A stretch of 64,000 bases of DNA from Gemmatimonadota bacterium (GTDB lineage: Bacteria; Gemmatimonadota; Gemmatimonadetes; Gemmatimonadales; GWC2-71-9), in NCBI GenBank assembly GCA_027294455.1, contig JAPULZ010000164.1, positions 33,057-97,056 of the forward strand, given 5' to 3'. The notes beneath the pieces were generated by a model, which searched no databases, was not told the origin of the DNA, and saw nothing but the letters and a program-made list of their open reading frames with translations. This document shows, piece after piece, positions 53,725 through 63,111 of this stretch. Numbering within the stretch: the first letter of the stretch is position 1; every line of letters starts with the position of its first letter. Made by a program: the position numbers and the translations under genes.

Positions 53725-54376
53725 CGAAAGGCACGAGAGTAAACGGACTGATCAGCCCCAACACCGCCCGCAGCAGGAGGATCGCCGGCAACAGCATGAC
53801 GACTAAAGCCCGCGGGAAGAAGAGTATCAGGGCCATCAGGATCAAAAAACCGTACCGCGAGAGCTGCCGGTATCTTAACCCCAATTCGGGCGGGAGTAGA
53901 TGGTAGAAGACGTGCGATCCGTCCAGCGGCGGAATCGGTATGAGGTTGAAATTGGCGAGCAGGAGGTTGAACCAGATGCCCCAGAACATGATGCGCTGGA
54001 GCTTCACCAGGGCGCCGGCCCCCACCGCCAACCCGTTCGCCACCACCCCCACCCCGGCCGCCAGCGCGGCAAACACAACCACGAGCCCCAGATTGGTCAC
54101 GATGCCCGCCATGGACACGATGATGTCGCCGCGCCGATAGTTGCGGTAGTTACGCGGATTGACGGGTACGGGCTTGGCGCCCCCGAACAGGAACCGCCCC
54201 CCGGATCCGAACCAGAGCATCGCGGGCAGCATCAAGGTCAGCCACAGATCGACGTGCTTGATGGGGTTCAAGGTGAGCCGGCCCAGATCCTTGGCGGTGG
54301 TATCCCCTTGCCGCAGCGCGGCAAACCCATGGGCATACTCGTGCGCTACCATGGAGATAACGAGCACAGGCAGCAC
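53714..54376 (-). CDS. Site-2 protease-type membrane metalloprotease (M50)
   Basis: A 220-residue intramembrane protease. The zinc motif HEYAHG (His12, Glu13, His16) and the third-ligand motif NLIPIPPLDGSH (Asp152) are both intact; GRLTLNPIKHVDL is family-specific. There is no PDZ domain, so it is the short, group-III form found next to scpA in many genomes. GTG 54376 is the only in-frame start and has no clear ribosome site; the true N-terminus may be slightly different. Confidence 0.87.
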   Translation of the reverse strand: MLPVLVISMVAHEYAHGFAALRQGDTTAKDLGRLTLNPIKHVDLWLTLMLPAMLWFGSGGRFLFGGAKPVPVNPRNYRNYRRGDIIVSMAGIVTNLGLVVVFAALAAGVGVVANGLAVGAGALVKLQRIMFWGIWFNLLLANFNLIPIPPLDGSHVFYHLLPPELGLRYRQLSRYGFLILMALILFFPRALVVMLLPAILLLRAVLGLISPFTLVPFGVL

Positions 54377-54539
54377 GAACAGAAAATCGGCTATCTGTAC
54401 CTCGGGGCGTGAAGTGGGGTGGCTAAGGGCGAAAGGTAACGGCGCCCAGGAACACTGTCAAAGGGCCTAGCGCCTTGACTCGTCATCACTTGCGGAATAC
54501 CTTTCGCCTCCATTTTTGCCGTACGTCGGGGGAGCTGGA

Positions 54540-54794
54540 GTGCCGAATTCGAAATCTGCCAAGAAACGGATGCGCCAGGCAACTACCCGGCGTCAGCGCA
54601 ACAGAGCCCAGCGCTCCGTGCTGCGCACCGCCGTGAAGCGGGTTCGTGCGGCGGGCTCGGGCAAGGACGCTCAGGCCGCTTACCGAGAAGCCGAGCGCAT
54701 GCTCGATCGTGCCGCGCAACGACACCTCATCCATCCCAACAAAGCCGCCCGGGACAAGTCGCGGCTGCGCAAGCTGATTCAGTCGAAGGCGTAA
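54540..54794 (+). CDS. rpsT: 30S ribosomal protein S20
   Basis: An 84-residue highly basic three-helix protein. PNSKSAKKRMRQATTRRQRNRAQRS and LIHPNKAARDKSRL are the S20 marks. GTG 54540 with GGGGGAG five bases upstream is the right start; an upstream ATG at 54516 would add eight unlikely residues. It stands alone, divergent from the site-2 protease gene and convergent with the coiled-coil gene (six bases between stops). Confidence 0.93.
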   Translation: MPNSKSAKKRMRQATTRRQRNRAQRSVLRTAVKRVRAAGSGKDAQAAYREAERMLDRAAQRHLIHPNKAARDKSRLRKLIQSKA

Positions 54795-54800
54795 GTTCAC

Positions 54801-55562
54801 CTAGAGCGCCGCCAGCTCGGCCCCACAACTCTCACAATACCACTCCGTCGGGCGATTCATCGTCCCGCACTCGTCACACTTCAACGTCCTACTCTCAGTC
54901 TCGTCGACGTCCGACACCAACTTCGCCGGAGTCTCGCGACGGATGGCTGCTTCGGTGATGAGCTCGGGCAATTCCTTCGGGGTAAACTGGGCGCCGGAGC
55001 GGCGCGCGGGTTTGTCGTCGGACGCGACTTTCTTGAGAAACTCCAGCTCGTCGAACGATTCCCGCTCTTTTTTTGTCTTCGACGCATGGTCGGAGCCGAC
55101 GGCGCGTTTCGCCGGCTCTGAGACTTGCGTCGCGCCCATGGATTGCAACACGTCTTCCAGACGAACAATCTCGTCGTTGACGATCTGCAGCTCCTGGCGG
55201 ATCTCGGTCAGTTCACTCTGGATCTCGGAACTAGCGGTGTTCCACTTGGCGTCGTCGTACTCCCCCACGGCATGGCGCAGTTTGGCCTCCGCGAGTCGCT
55301 CGTCCGTGGTCGTCTCGCGGGCGGCCAGCTCTTGCTGCTGCTCCCGCTGTGTCAAGAGCGACTCGCCAAGCTCCTTGGTGTACCCCTGCAGCTGCTCGGT
55401 GACCGCAGTCAGTCTGGTCTCGTAGTCGGCTCGGACCTTGGCCTGGACCTCATCCGCCGCAGTTTCCTTGGCCTTGGAAAGCCGGTCCAGCCATTTGGCG
55501 ATGGCATGGCGCTCTTCCAACAGTTTCTGGACGTTGGTGGACGATTTCGAACGTCTTGCCAT
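54801..55562 (-). CDS. Coiled-coil protein with C-terminal zinc ribbon
   Basis: A 253-residue soluble protein. Residues about 10-155 form long charged helices with heptad-like spacing (coiled coil), a variable linker follows, and the end has CDECG ... YCESCG (two CxxC pairs), a zinc ribbon. The plan resembles helical zinc-ribbon proteins of unknown role that bind nucleic acids or partners. It is adjacent to the aldolase gene with no gap. Confidence 0.7.
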   Translation of the reverse strand: MARRSKSSTNVQKLLEERHAIAKWLDRLSKAKETAADEVQAKVRADYETRLTAVTEQLQGYTKELGESLLTQREQQQELAARETTTDERLAEAKLRHAVGEYDDAKWNTASSEIQSELTEIRQELQIVNDEIVRLEDVLQSMGATQVSEPAKRAVGSDHASKTKKERESFDELEFLKKVASDDKPARRSGAQFTPKELPELITEAAIRRETPAKLVSDVDETESRTLKCDECGTMNRPTEWYCESCGAELAAL

Positions 55563-56246
55563 CTACGATTCCCTCGTCCCATCGGGCCTGGGACATCCCG
55601 GGTACGCGCCCGGCAAATCCCGGTCTCGGCGCAACTCCTCCAGCCGCCGGACGTCGTCCGGTGCCAGTGGATTCACCCGGCCCAACAGGCGGGCCGTGAG
55701 AATGATCTTGGCCGAGTGCTCCAGGCTCTCCATCCTGATCTGCGCTTCGACCAGCGAGGTTCCCATGGTCACGGCCCCGTGGTTGGCGAGAATCAACGCG
55801 TCGTGCCCTGCAATATAAGGCTCGACACGCTCGCCGAGCTCCGGCGTTCCCGGTGTCCCGTACGGGACCACCGGAACCCACCCCACCTGGAAGATCAGCT
55901 CCGGCAACACGCACGCCTCAAACGCCTCGCCGGCCACGCCGAACCCGGTGGCCACCGGCGGATGTGCATGCACCACGGCCTGCACATCGTCACGGGCACG
56001 AAGGATCCGCAGATGCATGTCCAGCTCACTCGAAGGCCGGTGCTGCCCCCTGACGCGCTTGCCCGCCAGGTCGACCTCTACAATATCGTCAGGGCCGAGG
56101 TCTGCTTTCAACATTCCCGTCGGGGTGACCAGCGCCCGATCCGGTCCCACGCGCACGGCGACGTTGCCATCGGCGCCGGCGATCAAGCCGACATCGGCGA
56201 GCCGGCGGCAGCATTCCGCGATCTGGCGCGCAACGTCTCGCCGCAT
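55563..56246 (-). CDS. Class II aldolase/adducin-family protein
   Basis: A 227-residue zinc aldolase of the L-fuculose-1-phosphate/ribulose-5-phosphate-4-epimerase family. GLIAGADGNVAVRV, TPTGM, SSELDMHLRIL, the zinc motif VVHAHPP and ILANHGAV are all present, including the catalytic Glu and the three His. The sugar substrate (fuculose-, rhamnulose- or other phosphate) cannot be read from sequence. It follows pyrC after one base and precedes the coiled-coil gene, so it is read with the pyrimidine genes. Confidence 0.87.
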   Translation of the reverse strand: MRRDVARQIAECCRRLADVGLIAGADGNVAVRVGPDRALVTPTGMLKADLGPDDIVEVDLAGKRVRGQHRPSSELDMHLRILRARDDVQAVVHAHPPVATGFGVAGEAFEACVLPELIFQVGWVPVVPYGTPGTPELGERVEPYIAGHDALILANHGAVTMGTSLVEAQIRMESLEHSAKIILTARLLGRVNPLAPDDVRRLEELRRDRDLPGAYPGCPRPDGTRES

Positions 56247-56247
56247 G

Positions 56248-57537
56248 TCAGGACGTCCCCAACTCGAACACCGTCCGTCCGCCCACGACGGTGCGTTCCA
56301 CCCGGCCTACCAACTCTTGGCCCCCGAAGGGTGTGTTCCTGCTCTTCGACAGAAAACGCTCCGGCTCGACGATCCACGTCGCGCCGGGATCGAACACGAC
56401 CACGTCGGCCACACTCCCCTTGGCGAGCGTTCCCCCGTCGATGCGGTACGCTCGCGCCGGATTCGTGCTCATGCGTTGGATGAGTTCCGGCAGCGACAAG
56501 ATGCCGCTTTGCACCAGTTCCTTGTAACAGAGCCCTAGCGCCGTCTCCAATCCGATGATGCCGAACGGAGCTTCATCGAAATCTTGTTCCTTGGCTTCGT
56601 AGTGGTGCGGTGCGTGGTCGGTGGCGATCATGTCGATGGTCCCGTCTCGCAACCCTTCGCGTAATGCCTCAACGTCAGCCGCCTCGCGCAGCGGCGGGTT
56701 CATCTTGGCGTTGGTGTAGTAGCCCTCGCATTCCTCGTGCGTCAGCGCCAGATGGTGCGGCGTCACCTCCGCCGTGACGTTGACGCCGTTGTCCTTGGCG
56801 CGCCGGATGATATCGACGCAGCCGCGGGTCGACATGTGACACAGGTGCACATGCCCACCGGTGAGATCCGACAGGATGACGTCGCGGGCCACCATGATTT
56901 CTTCCGCCGCGGACGGAATCCCCTTGAGCCCGAGCCGCGTCGACACGACGCCTTCATGCATGGCGCCGCCGGTCGCCAGCGCCGGCTCCTCACAGTGATC
57001 GGCAACGGGAACGTTGAACGTCCGGGCATATTCCAGCGCGGTGCGCATGAAGTGGCTCGAGACCACTGGATGTCCGTCGTCGCTGAGCGCCACCGCGCCC
57101 GCGTCGATCAAGTTGGAGAACTCGGCCAGCTGTTCACCCCGCTGGCCGACGGAAAGGGCCCCGTAGGGAAGCACCCGGGCACCCGTGGCCGCGTTGGCCT
57201 GCTTGACCGCGAACCCGATGGCGGCCTGGTTGTCCGTGACCGGATCCGTGTTCGGCATGGCGCACACCGACGTGAATCCGCCGGCCGCCGCCGCGCGCGA
57301 GCCCGTCGCCACGGTCTCGGCCTCCACCCGGCCCGGTTCCCTAAAATGCACGTGGACGTCGATCAAGCCTGGTGCCACGACCTTGCCCCGTACATCGATC
57401 GCTTCCACGCCGTCGGGGCCGGAGAGGTTCTGACCCAGGTCGGCAATCAGCCCGTCCTGAATGAGCAGGTCCGCCACGGTATCGACGCCCTGGGAGGGAT
57501 CGACGACGCGCCCGCCCTGCAACAACATCGGCTTCAC
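56248..57537 (-). CDS. pyrC: Dihydroorotase
   Basis: A 429-residue amidohydrolase for pyrimidine synthesis, of the long type I form. Metal motif [10 protein letters not shown] (His62, His64), the bridging Lys region, [16 protein letters not shown], and IATDHAPHH (catalytic Asp). The usual C-terminal [15 protein letters not shown] follows. It overlaps pyrB by four bases; a pyrR-pyrB-pyrC order as in many bacteria. Confidence 0.93.
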   Translation of the reverse strand: MKPMLLQGGRVVDPSQGVDTVADLLIQDGLIADLGQNLSGPDGVEAIDVRGKVVAPGLIDVHVHFREPGRVEAETVATGSRAAAAGGFTSVCAMPNTDPVTDNQAAIGFAVKQANAATGARVLPYGALSVGQRGEQLAEFSNLIDAGAVALSDDGHPVVSSHFMRTALEYARTFNVPVADHCEEPALATGGAMHEGVVSTRLGLKGIPSAAEEIMVARDVILSDLTGGHVHLCHMSTRGCVDIIRRAKDNGVNVTAEVTPHHLALTHEECEGYYTNAKMNPPLREAADVEALREGLRDGTIDMIATDHAPHHYEAKEQDFDEAPFGIIGLETALGLCYKELVQSGILSLPELIQRMSTNPARAYRIDGGTLAKGSVADVVVFDPGATWIVEPERFLSKSRNTPFGGQELVGRVERTVVGGRTVFELGTS

Positions 57538-58520
57538 GCGCGCCCCCCGACGCTCTCGCCGTCGCCCTTGGCGGCGTCGGCCCGGTCGGGCTGCCCACCG
57601 GCGAGCAGGTAGAGCACCGCCATCCGCACGGCGATGCCGTTGGTGACCTGCTTCAGGATTACGCTGTGCGGCCCGTCCGCCACTCGGGAATCGATCTCCA
57701 CCCCGCGGTTCATGGGACCCGGGTGCAGAATGAGCAGGTCCTTCGGAGCGCGTTCGAGCCGTTCTTCGGTGATGCCGAACACGCGACGGTACTCGCCCAG
57801 GGACGGGATGTACCCGCTTTTCATCCGCTCGATTTGGAGCCGCAAGATGTTGAGGGCATCAGCCCACTCGATGGCTTCCTCCGGGCGGGCGAACACCTTC
57901 ACGCACAGCTCCTCGATGCCGCGGGGCAGCAACGAGCGGGGACCACACACGGCGACCTCCGCGCCCAGCTTGAGCAGACCCCAGATGTTGCTCCGCGCAA
58001 CACGACTGTGAAGGATGTCGCCAACGATGCAGACCTTGAGGCCTTCGATGAATCCAAACTTGTCCCGAATCGAGAGCAGGTCTAGCAAACCCTGGGTGGG
58101 ATGTTCGTGCCACCCATCTCCGGCGTTGATGACGTTGGACGGGATCCGCTCCGCCAGGAACTGCGCCGCGCCCGAGGACGGATGCCTAATCACTACCATG
58201 TCGATCCGCATGGCTTCCAGATTGCGCGCCGTGTCGACGAGGTTTTCTCCCTTTTCGATGGATGACCCCGCGGCAGCGATGTTCACGGTGTCGGCAGACA
58301 GTCGCTTCTCGGCGAATTCGAACGCGATGCGGGTTCGCGTCGAGGCCTCGTAGAAGAGATTGACGATGGTCTTGCCCCGAAGCGTGGGGACTTTCTTGAT
58401 GGCGCGCTCGCTGACCTCCTTGAACGGCTCGGCGGTGTCGAGAACGAGCTTTATCTGATCGGCGGAGAGGGGTTCGAGACCGAGGAGGTCTTTTCCGAGG
58501 AAGGGGGCCTGTGCCGTCAT
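57534..58520 (-). CDS. pyrB: Aspartate carbamoyltransferase, catalytic chain
   Basis: A 328-residue transcarbamoylase. The carbamoyl-phosphate loop FYEASTRTR (57-64), [10 protein letters not shown], and [11 protein letters not shown] are family marks, separating it from ornithine carbamoyltransferase. No regulatory pyrI chain is seen. A C-terminal tail of about 20 charged residues extends past the usual end. ATG 58520 overlaps the pyrR stop. Confidence 0.94.
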   Translation of the reverse strand: MTAQAPFLGKDLLGLEPLSADQIKLVLDTAEPFKEVSERAIKKVPTLRGKTIVNLFYEASTRTRIAFEFAEKRLSADTVNIAAAGSSIEKGENLVDTARNLEAMRIDMVVIRHPSSGAAQFLAERIPSNVINAGDGWHEHPTQGLLDLLSIRDKFGFIEGLKVCIVGDILHSRVARSNIWGLLKLGAEVAVCGPRSLLPRGIEELCVKVFARPEEAIEWADALNILRLQIERMKSGYIPSLGEYRRVFGITEERLERAPKDLLILHPGPMNRGVEIDSRVADGPHSVILKQVTNGIAVRMAVLYLLAGGQPDRADAAKGDGESVGGRA

Positions 58521-59083
58521 AGTCCCCTGGCCGGGCCGGAATCGCGGACCAGTACGACGGCATCCCGGCCGTCCACTTCCTCCAACAGCACGTCCACTCG
58601 GTCGCCGGGGTTGGCCGCGACCGTCTCGCCGATGATGTCGGCCTGGATCGGCAACTCCCGTCCTCCGCGATCGATGAGCACGCACAGCCCGATCTTGGAC
58701 GGGCGGCCGAAGTCGACCAGCTCGGCGAGGGCCGCGCGAACCGTGCGGCCGGTGTACAACACGTCGTCCACGATCACGACGCAGCGCTCGGTGAGCTCCA
58801 TGGGAATGTCGGTCTTGCCGATCACCGGGGCCGGCCCGATCGTCTCCAGATCATCACGGTAGAGCGTGATGTCCAGCTCGCCTCGCGCCACCGCGCCTTC
58901 GTCACCGTCGCCGATTATCCGGCCCAGCCGCCGGGCCAAATCGACCCCCCGCCGGTGGATTCCCACCAACACGAGACGATCGGTGCCGCCCGCGAAGGCG
59001 ACGATTTCGAAAGCCAAACGGCGTAGCGTCCGCTCGATATCGCGGGCATTGAGGAGGGAGTTGCTCGCATCCGCAACGTTCAT
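58517..59083 (-). CDS. pyrR: Bifunctional PyrR: pyr regulator / uracil phosphoribosyltransferase
   Basis: A 188-residue PRTase-fold protein. [13 protein letters not shown] is the PRPP motif, and [13 protein letters not shown] plus [13 protein letters not shown] are PyrR-specific. In Firmicutes PyrR binds a leader RNA hairpin; here it is the first gene, so it may regulate pyrB and pyrC. I see no clear PyrR anti-antiterminator in the short upstream gap (59084-59119), which abuts the pseudogene. Confidence 0.9.
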   Translation of the reverse strand: MNVADASNSLLNARDIERTLRRLAFEIVAFAGGTDRLVLVGIHRRGVDLARRLGRIIGDGDEGAVARGELDITLYRDDLETIGPAPVIGKTDIPMELTERCVVIVDDVLYTGRTVRAALAELVDFGRPSKIGLCVLIDRGGRELPIQADIIGETVAANPGDRVDVLLEEVDGRDAVVLVRDSGPARGL

Positions 59084-59119
59084 ATTCGCCGCGGAAGTTA
59101 GGGACGGACGGCAGGGAGG

Positions 59120-59508
59120 TCAACGAGCAATCGGCGTGATGGGCTGCGCTCCGGCTAGGACGGCCGCCACGTTTCGGGCCGCCAGGTTGGCCATGGCCGC
59201 CCGCGCGTCGAGCAGGCGCGTCGTGTCCCCCGTGAGCGGAGTGTGGATCGACACCACGTCGCTCCCGGCCAGCAATGCCTCGAGGGTGGAGCGCCGGGCG
59301 TCGGTTTCTTCCTCGAAATTCCCCTTCGGTGAGCGAGACGTATGAAGGATAGACATCCGAACCCCGTGGCCCACCGGCTGACCGCCTGACCGATCCTCCC
59401 GGCCCCTGGGATCGGTTCGCCGGGGGTCGGCCAGGTGATGTCGTGGCCGGCAAGAAGATCGACGTCGAGGAGATCGCCGAGCTCGGCTGAGATGAGGACT
59501 TGAGACAT
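59120..59508 (-). pseudogene. Decayed D-2-hydroxyacid dehydrogenase
   Basis: Two overlapping frames hold separate pieces of one NAD-dependent 2-hydroxyacid dehydrogenase. The first (from 59508) opens MSQVLIS and soon reaches GAGRIGQAVSRWATGFG, the NAD loop. The second, another frame (from about 59374), continues LHTSRSPKG, SDVVSIHTPLTGDTTRLLDA and then jumps to the C-terminal ANLAARNVAAVLAGAQPITP. So there is at least one frameshift and two internal deletions (catalytic-domain N-terminus and the region with the catalytic Arg/Glu/His). Not functional. Confidence 0.75.
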
Positions 59509-59574
59509 GAGAGAAAACTATTGCAGATTCGCGTCCCTACCGCCCTTCCCCCACCCTACCTATTTTGCCTGCTG

Positions 59575-59661
59575 GGAGAGGTGTCCGAGTGGTTGAAGGA
59601 GCCGGTCTCGAAAACCGGTGGGCCCTCGCGGGTCTCGTGGGTTCGAATCCCACCCTCTCCG
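59575..59661 (+). tRNA. tRNA-Ser (anticodon CGA)
   Basis: An 87-base tRNA with a long variable arm, typical of serine. The acceptor stem GGAGAGG (59575-59581) pairs with CCTCTCC (59654-59660), and base 59661 is the discriminator G. The anticodon stem CCGGT/ACCGG flanks CTCGAAA with anticodon CGA at 59609-59611, reading UCG. The T-arm contains GGTTCGAATCC. CCA is not encoded. It is flanked by a pseudogene upstream and transposase remnants downstream. Confidence 0.95.
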
Positions 59662-59736
59662 TTCCCTAGCTAATAAAGGAATAAGCGATTTAAGGCCAGA
59701 TCTTCTCGACCGCCTCAAAACCGCCCTCGCCGACCC

Positions 59737-59847
59737 GCTGGTCGCGTGCTCGATCGCCGTGTAGCCGTGGAACTCCGTCCCGTTGTCCGCCGTGATCGTT
59801 CGGACCGCGCGGGGCTGGCGCCGAATCAGCTGGGTCGCGCGCCGGTT
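59737..59847 (-). mobile_element. IS30-like transposase core fragment
   Basis: One frame reads NRRATQLIRRQPRAVRTITADNGTEFHGYTAIEHA over about 37 residues. TITADNGTEF is the second catalytic Asp region of the DDE (rve) core of IS30-family transposases. Nothing before or after belongs to such an enzyme. The first Asp and final Glu are missing, so it is inert. It abuts the IS110-like fragment on the same strand. Confidence 0.65.
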
Positions 59848-60016
59848 CACTTTCCGTGGACGCCTCGAGGAGGATGCGGACCTTGGGACGCCCGCCGAGC
59901 ACCTCGGTGAACCGCGCCGCCGTGGTGCGGATTCGTCGTTCGATGAGTTCACCCTCCTCCGTCAGGATACACAGCTGACTCTCGCGCTGATGGAGATCGA
60001 TCCCGATATTATCCAT
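59846..60016 (-). mobile_element. IS110-family transposase N-terminal fragment
   Basis: About 57 residues from ATG 60016: MDNIGIDLHQRESQLCILTEEGELIERRIRTT and RILLEASTESE match the start of IS110-family transposases, with the first catalytic Asp (GIDLH) and the Glu in LLEAS. A ribosome site AGGAG seven bases upstream is retained. The rest of the DEDD domain and the Ser-containing C-terminal domain are gone; the frame passes directly into the IS30-like piece. No terminal repeats were found. Confidence 0.7.
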
Positions 60017-60265
60017 GGCTGGTCTCCTCTTTCTCGATTGCGGCTTAGACCGCGTGAACCGATTGTGGAGCCGTAGTGTGCTACCACGTGGAGTTGGAGG
60101 CCAGCCGCTTCATTCCCAACTGACGGCGCTCTTTGTCAAAAGGAAGGCCATTGCAGTTATGGAGCTGGCAAGTTTGATCAAACGCACGGCGTCCCGCCCG
60201 CCCTCAGGGTTCGCCAACGGATGAGTGCACCGCCGATGTGTCGCGTGTTGCCACTCGGAGACGCC

Positions 60266-61519
60266 ATGAAGCATGTAACTACCGCCACCGTCCACGCGTC
60301 CCGCCGCGCGGTGGGGTGGGTGCTCCTGGCCGGGTTCTGGACGACATCCGGATGCAGCTCCGACCTCCCCACCCGACCCGGCGAGCCCCGGGCGGCCGGG
60401 TCGCTGACGCAAATCACGGCGGGCGGATGGCATTCTTGTGCGATTGCGGCGCGCGGCGCGGGGGCGGGACCCCAGCTCAACGTCCCAGCTGGACTGGCCG
60501 TCTGTTGGGGCAGGAACGATGCCGGCCAGCTGGGCATCGGGTCCAGCTCCCCCGCGACGGCCGAGCCCACCGTGGTTGTGGGCGAACACCAATTCAACCG
60601 ACTAACCGCCGGACGGCGCTTTACGTGCGGATTGACCCGGGAGGGGGCGGCATACTGCTGGGGAGGTGGGCCCGCAGCCGGCGCGGCCGCGCCGACGTTG
60701 GTATCGACCGCGCTCACCTTCGCGACGCTTTCTGCGGGTGATGCGCATGTGTGCGGCACGACGCCCGACCACGCGCTGTACTGCTGGGGTGCGAACGCGC
60801 GTGGACAGCTCGGCGATGGATCGACCGTCGATCGGCCCCAACCAACCCTCGTTCCGGGCCACGCCTTCCAGAGCGTGAGCGCCGGCGGCAACCACTCCTG
60901 TGCGGTCACGCCCGACCAGCGAGCGTACTGCTGGGGCGACAACGCGGCGGGTCAGCTGGGCCTGGGATTCTTCGAAGGCACCGTAGGCACCCCGACGGCC
61001 GTGCCGGGACCCGACTTCGCAGTCGTCGCCGCCGGCGGGAGCCACACCTGCGGACTCACTCCCACCATTCGGACAGGCGGCAAGCCGGCATTCTGCTGGG
61101 GTAGCAACGCGACAGGGCAATTGGGGACCCGATCCGTTCCCACGGCCACCGCGCAACCCGTGGAAGTCTCGAGCGTCCTGGCCTTCCGGGAGATCACGAC
61201 CGGCGCCGCGCACACGTGCGGGATCGTTCACAATTTCGCGTTCGGCGACAACCAGGCCGCGAACAACTTGGGGTTTTGCTGGGGCAGCAATCTCGTGGGT
61301 CAGATCGGGAACGAGAGGTCGGGCGTGCTACAGCAAACACCGGACTCGGTCCATCTGGACGCGGAATTCCAGGCCGTGGCCGGAGGGTCAAACCACACGT
61401 GCGCCATCGCCGGCAATGGCGGATTCTGCTGGGGTGACAACGAGTTCGGTCAGCTCGGCAACGGCGTTGCCGGTTTTGTGGCAAAGCCACAACTCGTGGT
61501 GGTGGGTGGTGCCACCTGA
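60266..61519 (+). CDS. RCC1-repeat lipoprotein
   Basis: A 417-residue protein: signal with lipobox TTSGC (Cys30), then about seven blade-like repeats of the RCC1/BLIP-II type, each about 50 residues and marked by ITAGGWHSCAI or similar, an HxC pair, YCWG and NxxGQLG. These form a beta-propeller used for binding proteins. Cys residues are regularly placed in each repeat (HSCAI, TCGL, YCWG), so disulphides between strands are likely. ATG 60266 has GGAG five bases upstream. Surface binding role inferred; ligand unknown. Confidence 0.85.
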   Translation: MKHVTTATVHASRRAVGWVLLAGFWTTSGCSSDLPTRPGEPRAAGSLTQITAGGWHSCAIAARGAGAGPQLNVPAGLAVCWGRNDAGQLGIGSSSPATAEPTVVVGEHQFNRLTAGRRFTCGLTREGAAYCWGGGPAAGAAAPTLVSTALTFATLSAGDAHVCGTTPDHALYCWGANARGQLGDGSTVDRPQPTLVPGHAFQSVSAGGNHSCAVTPDQRAYCWGDNAAGQLGLGFFEGTVGTPTAVPGPDFAVVAAGGSHTCGLTPTIRTGGKPAFCWGSNATGQLGTRSVPTATAQPVEVSSVLAFREITTGAAHTCGIVHNFAFGDNQAANNLGFCWGSNLVGQIGNERSGVLQQTPDSVHLDAEFQAVAGGSNHTCAIAGNGGFCWGDNEFGQLGNGVAGFVAKPQLVVVGGAT

Positions 61520-61524
61520 ACAAA

Positions 61525-61550
61525 AAAGGGCGCGGTTTACGGCGCCCTTT
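61525..61550 (+). terminator. Terminator-like hairpin after the RCC1 gene
   Basis: AAAGGGCGC (61525-61533) pairs fully with GCGCCCTTT (61542-61550) around an eight-base loop. A-rich flank on the left and T-run on the right make it work for both strands, which suits the convergent RCC1 (+) and susD (-) genes. Confidence 0.7.
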
Positions 61551-61614
61551 CTTGGTCAGGTGGCCACTCATATCCACCACCCAACATCCCCGACTTACAA
61601 CCTACAACCTCCCA

Positions 61615-63072
61615 CTACAGCCCAAACGGCGACACCTTATTCTGCGCCAGCACCCGATTCATATCTACCATGATGGTGATCTCGGTCGTGGTAAGGGCGC
61701 CGGTGGCGTCGTACGGTGACGCCGGAGTGAACAGGTCCATGTTGTCCAACGCCGGGATGTAACTCGGCACGAACACCACCGTGCCGAGATCGCCGGCATT
61801 GATGTTGGGATTCGTCTCGATCTCCTCCAGCGTCATCGGCACCTTGATCCCCAGGTCCACCATGCGGCGACCCTCGAGAAACAGCATCTCCTGGCGGGCC
61901 AGGAAGAACGCGTGCAGCAAGGATTCCGTCTCGGTGGCGGTGATGGCCAGGATGCTGTCCGGATCGAGCGACGTCGACGCCGTGGTCGGGGTCGTGACCG
62001 TGCCCGGCCGCGTGAGGACCAGACCGGAGCGGAACGGGCTCGACGCATCCGCCCGGATATCGATGGTGGCATCGTGCGGACGCTCCGACAGGTCTTCGCT
62101 GAGACGCTGGTCGTCGTCTGCGAAGTCCTCCGTCGGCCGGGCGACGGCGAGCCGAATCGCGTCGACCAGATGCTGACGCCCGGCGGCGAAAGCGTTCCGG
62201 GAGAAGTCCGCTTCGGCCAGGATCAGGTGCATCTCCTCGGCCTTGGAGACGTAGATCGGCGCCTCACGCGCGGTGTACTTCGGATCGAGGAAGTCCAACC
62301 GCGGCAGCGGCTGCATCTCCTTGAGCGATCGCAGGAACAGGAACGCGTACAGCGTGTTGGTTACAGTGGCGGCGTCGAAGTCCCGTGCTTGCAAGAAGTT
62401 CGCGTCGGCCGCCAATACCGCCGAGGCGTGCGTTTCCGCGTTCCCGACGTCACCCGCCAAACGGTACGCGCGGGCCAAGGCCGCCCGCACCTCGAGGCCG
62501 AAGGTCCCGCTGGTTCCGGCGGTCTCCAGCTCGCTGATGGCGGTCTGGATCAACGTGGCCGACGGCACCGGCGTGCCGTCCACTTCCACCGGCACCGCGA
62601 CGAACCACTCACCCAGCATCAGATACGCCATGCCGTGGTAGTACCGTGCTTCCTGCACGTCGGCGGGGTCGGGGCTGTCGTCCTCCGGCACGATGTCGTT
62701 GAGGACGAATGCGGCCAGGGACCGGAGCTCCTGCGGGAAGTCGTACATACTCCCCAGCAGCTCCTCGGTGATCTCGGTGGGGGTATCGTACGTCTTGTTG
62801 ATCCCCGTGCCGTGAATGGAGTAGTTGTCGCTGATCACTTCCGCGAAGTACGCGCGGCTGACCGTCCGGGCGAACATGGCTCGGAGGCCGGGAATCAACG
62901 ACGCGGTGGGGTTCTTGGCTTCGGCCAGGTCATCCTCGGTCGTCGCCGGATTGTTGACCTTGGTGGGGTCAAGAAACTTGCACCCGACCGCGGCCATGGC
63001 CGTGACGGTGGCCAGGGCGATGCCCCAAACCGTCCGACCGTATCGTTCATTAATCGATCTTGAGTTCATCAT
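61615..63072 (-). CDS. RagB/SusD-family substrate-binding lipoprotein
   Basis: A 485-residue SusD-type outer-membrane lipoprotein: signal with lipobox AAVGC (Cys31), then FLDPTKVNNP, TPR-like helix pairs (ARYYHGMAYLMLGEW, ARAYRLAGDVGNAE) and EEMHLILAEADF with RRMVDLGIK near the end, typical of the family. It caps the SusC channel and delivers ligand. ATG 63072 with GGAG nine bases upstream is used; the open frame extends to 63108. It follows susC by 39 bases. The substrate class (glycan, peptide or other) is not evident. Confidence 0.85.
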   Translation of the reverse strand: MMNSRSINERYGRTVWGIALATVTAMAAVGCKFLDPTKVNNPATTEDDLAEAKNPTASLIPGLRAMFARTVSRAYFAEVISDNYSIHGTGINKTYDTPTEITEELLGSMYDFPQELRSLAAFVLNDIVPEDDSPDPADVQEARYYHGMAYLMLGEWFVAVPVEVDGTPVPSATLIQTAISELETAGTSGTFGLEVRAALARAYRLAGDVGNAETHASAVLAADANFLQARDFDAATVTNTLYAFLFLRSLKEMQPLPRLDFLDPKYTAREAPIYVSKAEEMHLILAEADFSRNAFAAGRQHLVDAIRLAVARPTEDFADDDQRLSEDLSERPHDATIDIRADASSPFRSGLVLTRPGTVTTPTTASTSLDPDSILAITATETESLLHAFFLARQEMLFLEGRRMVDLGIKVPMTLEEIETNPNINAGDLGTVVFVPSYIPALDNMDLFTPASPYDATGALTTTEITIMVDMNRVLAQNKVSPFGL

Positions 63073-63111
63073 TAGTGGTTTCTCCACTGGGCAATCGTTC
63101 TGGTTCACCGG

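Noticed and set aside
54391..54582. 63-codon minus-strand open frame upstream of the site-2 protease
   Set aside because: It overlaps the rpsT start and its ribosome site and has no detectable domain.
59084..59119. PyrR-binding leader hairpin upstream of pyrR
   Set aside because: The gap is only 36 bases and I could not find the conserved PyrR loop or a terminator/antiterminator pair.
59575..59661. tRNA-Ser as an active integration site
   Set aside because: No second copy of the tRNA 3' end was noticed in the window and no integrase gene is present, so only a remnant hotspot is claimed.
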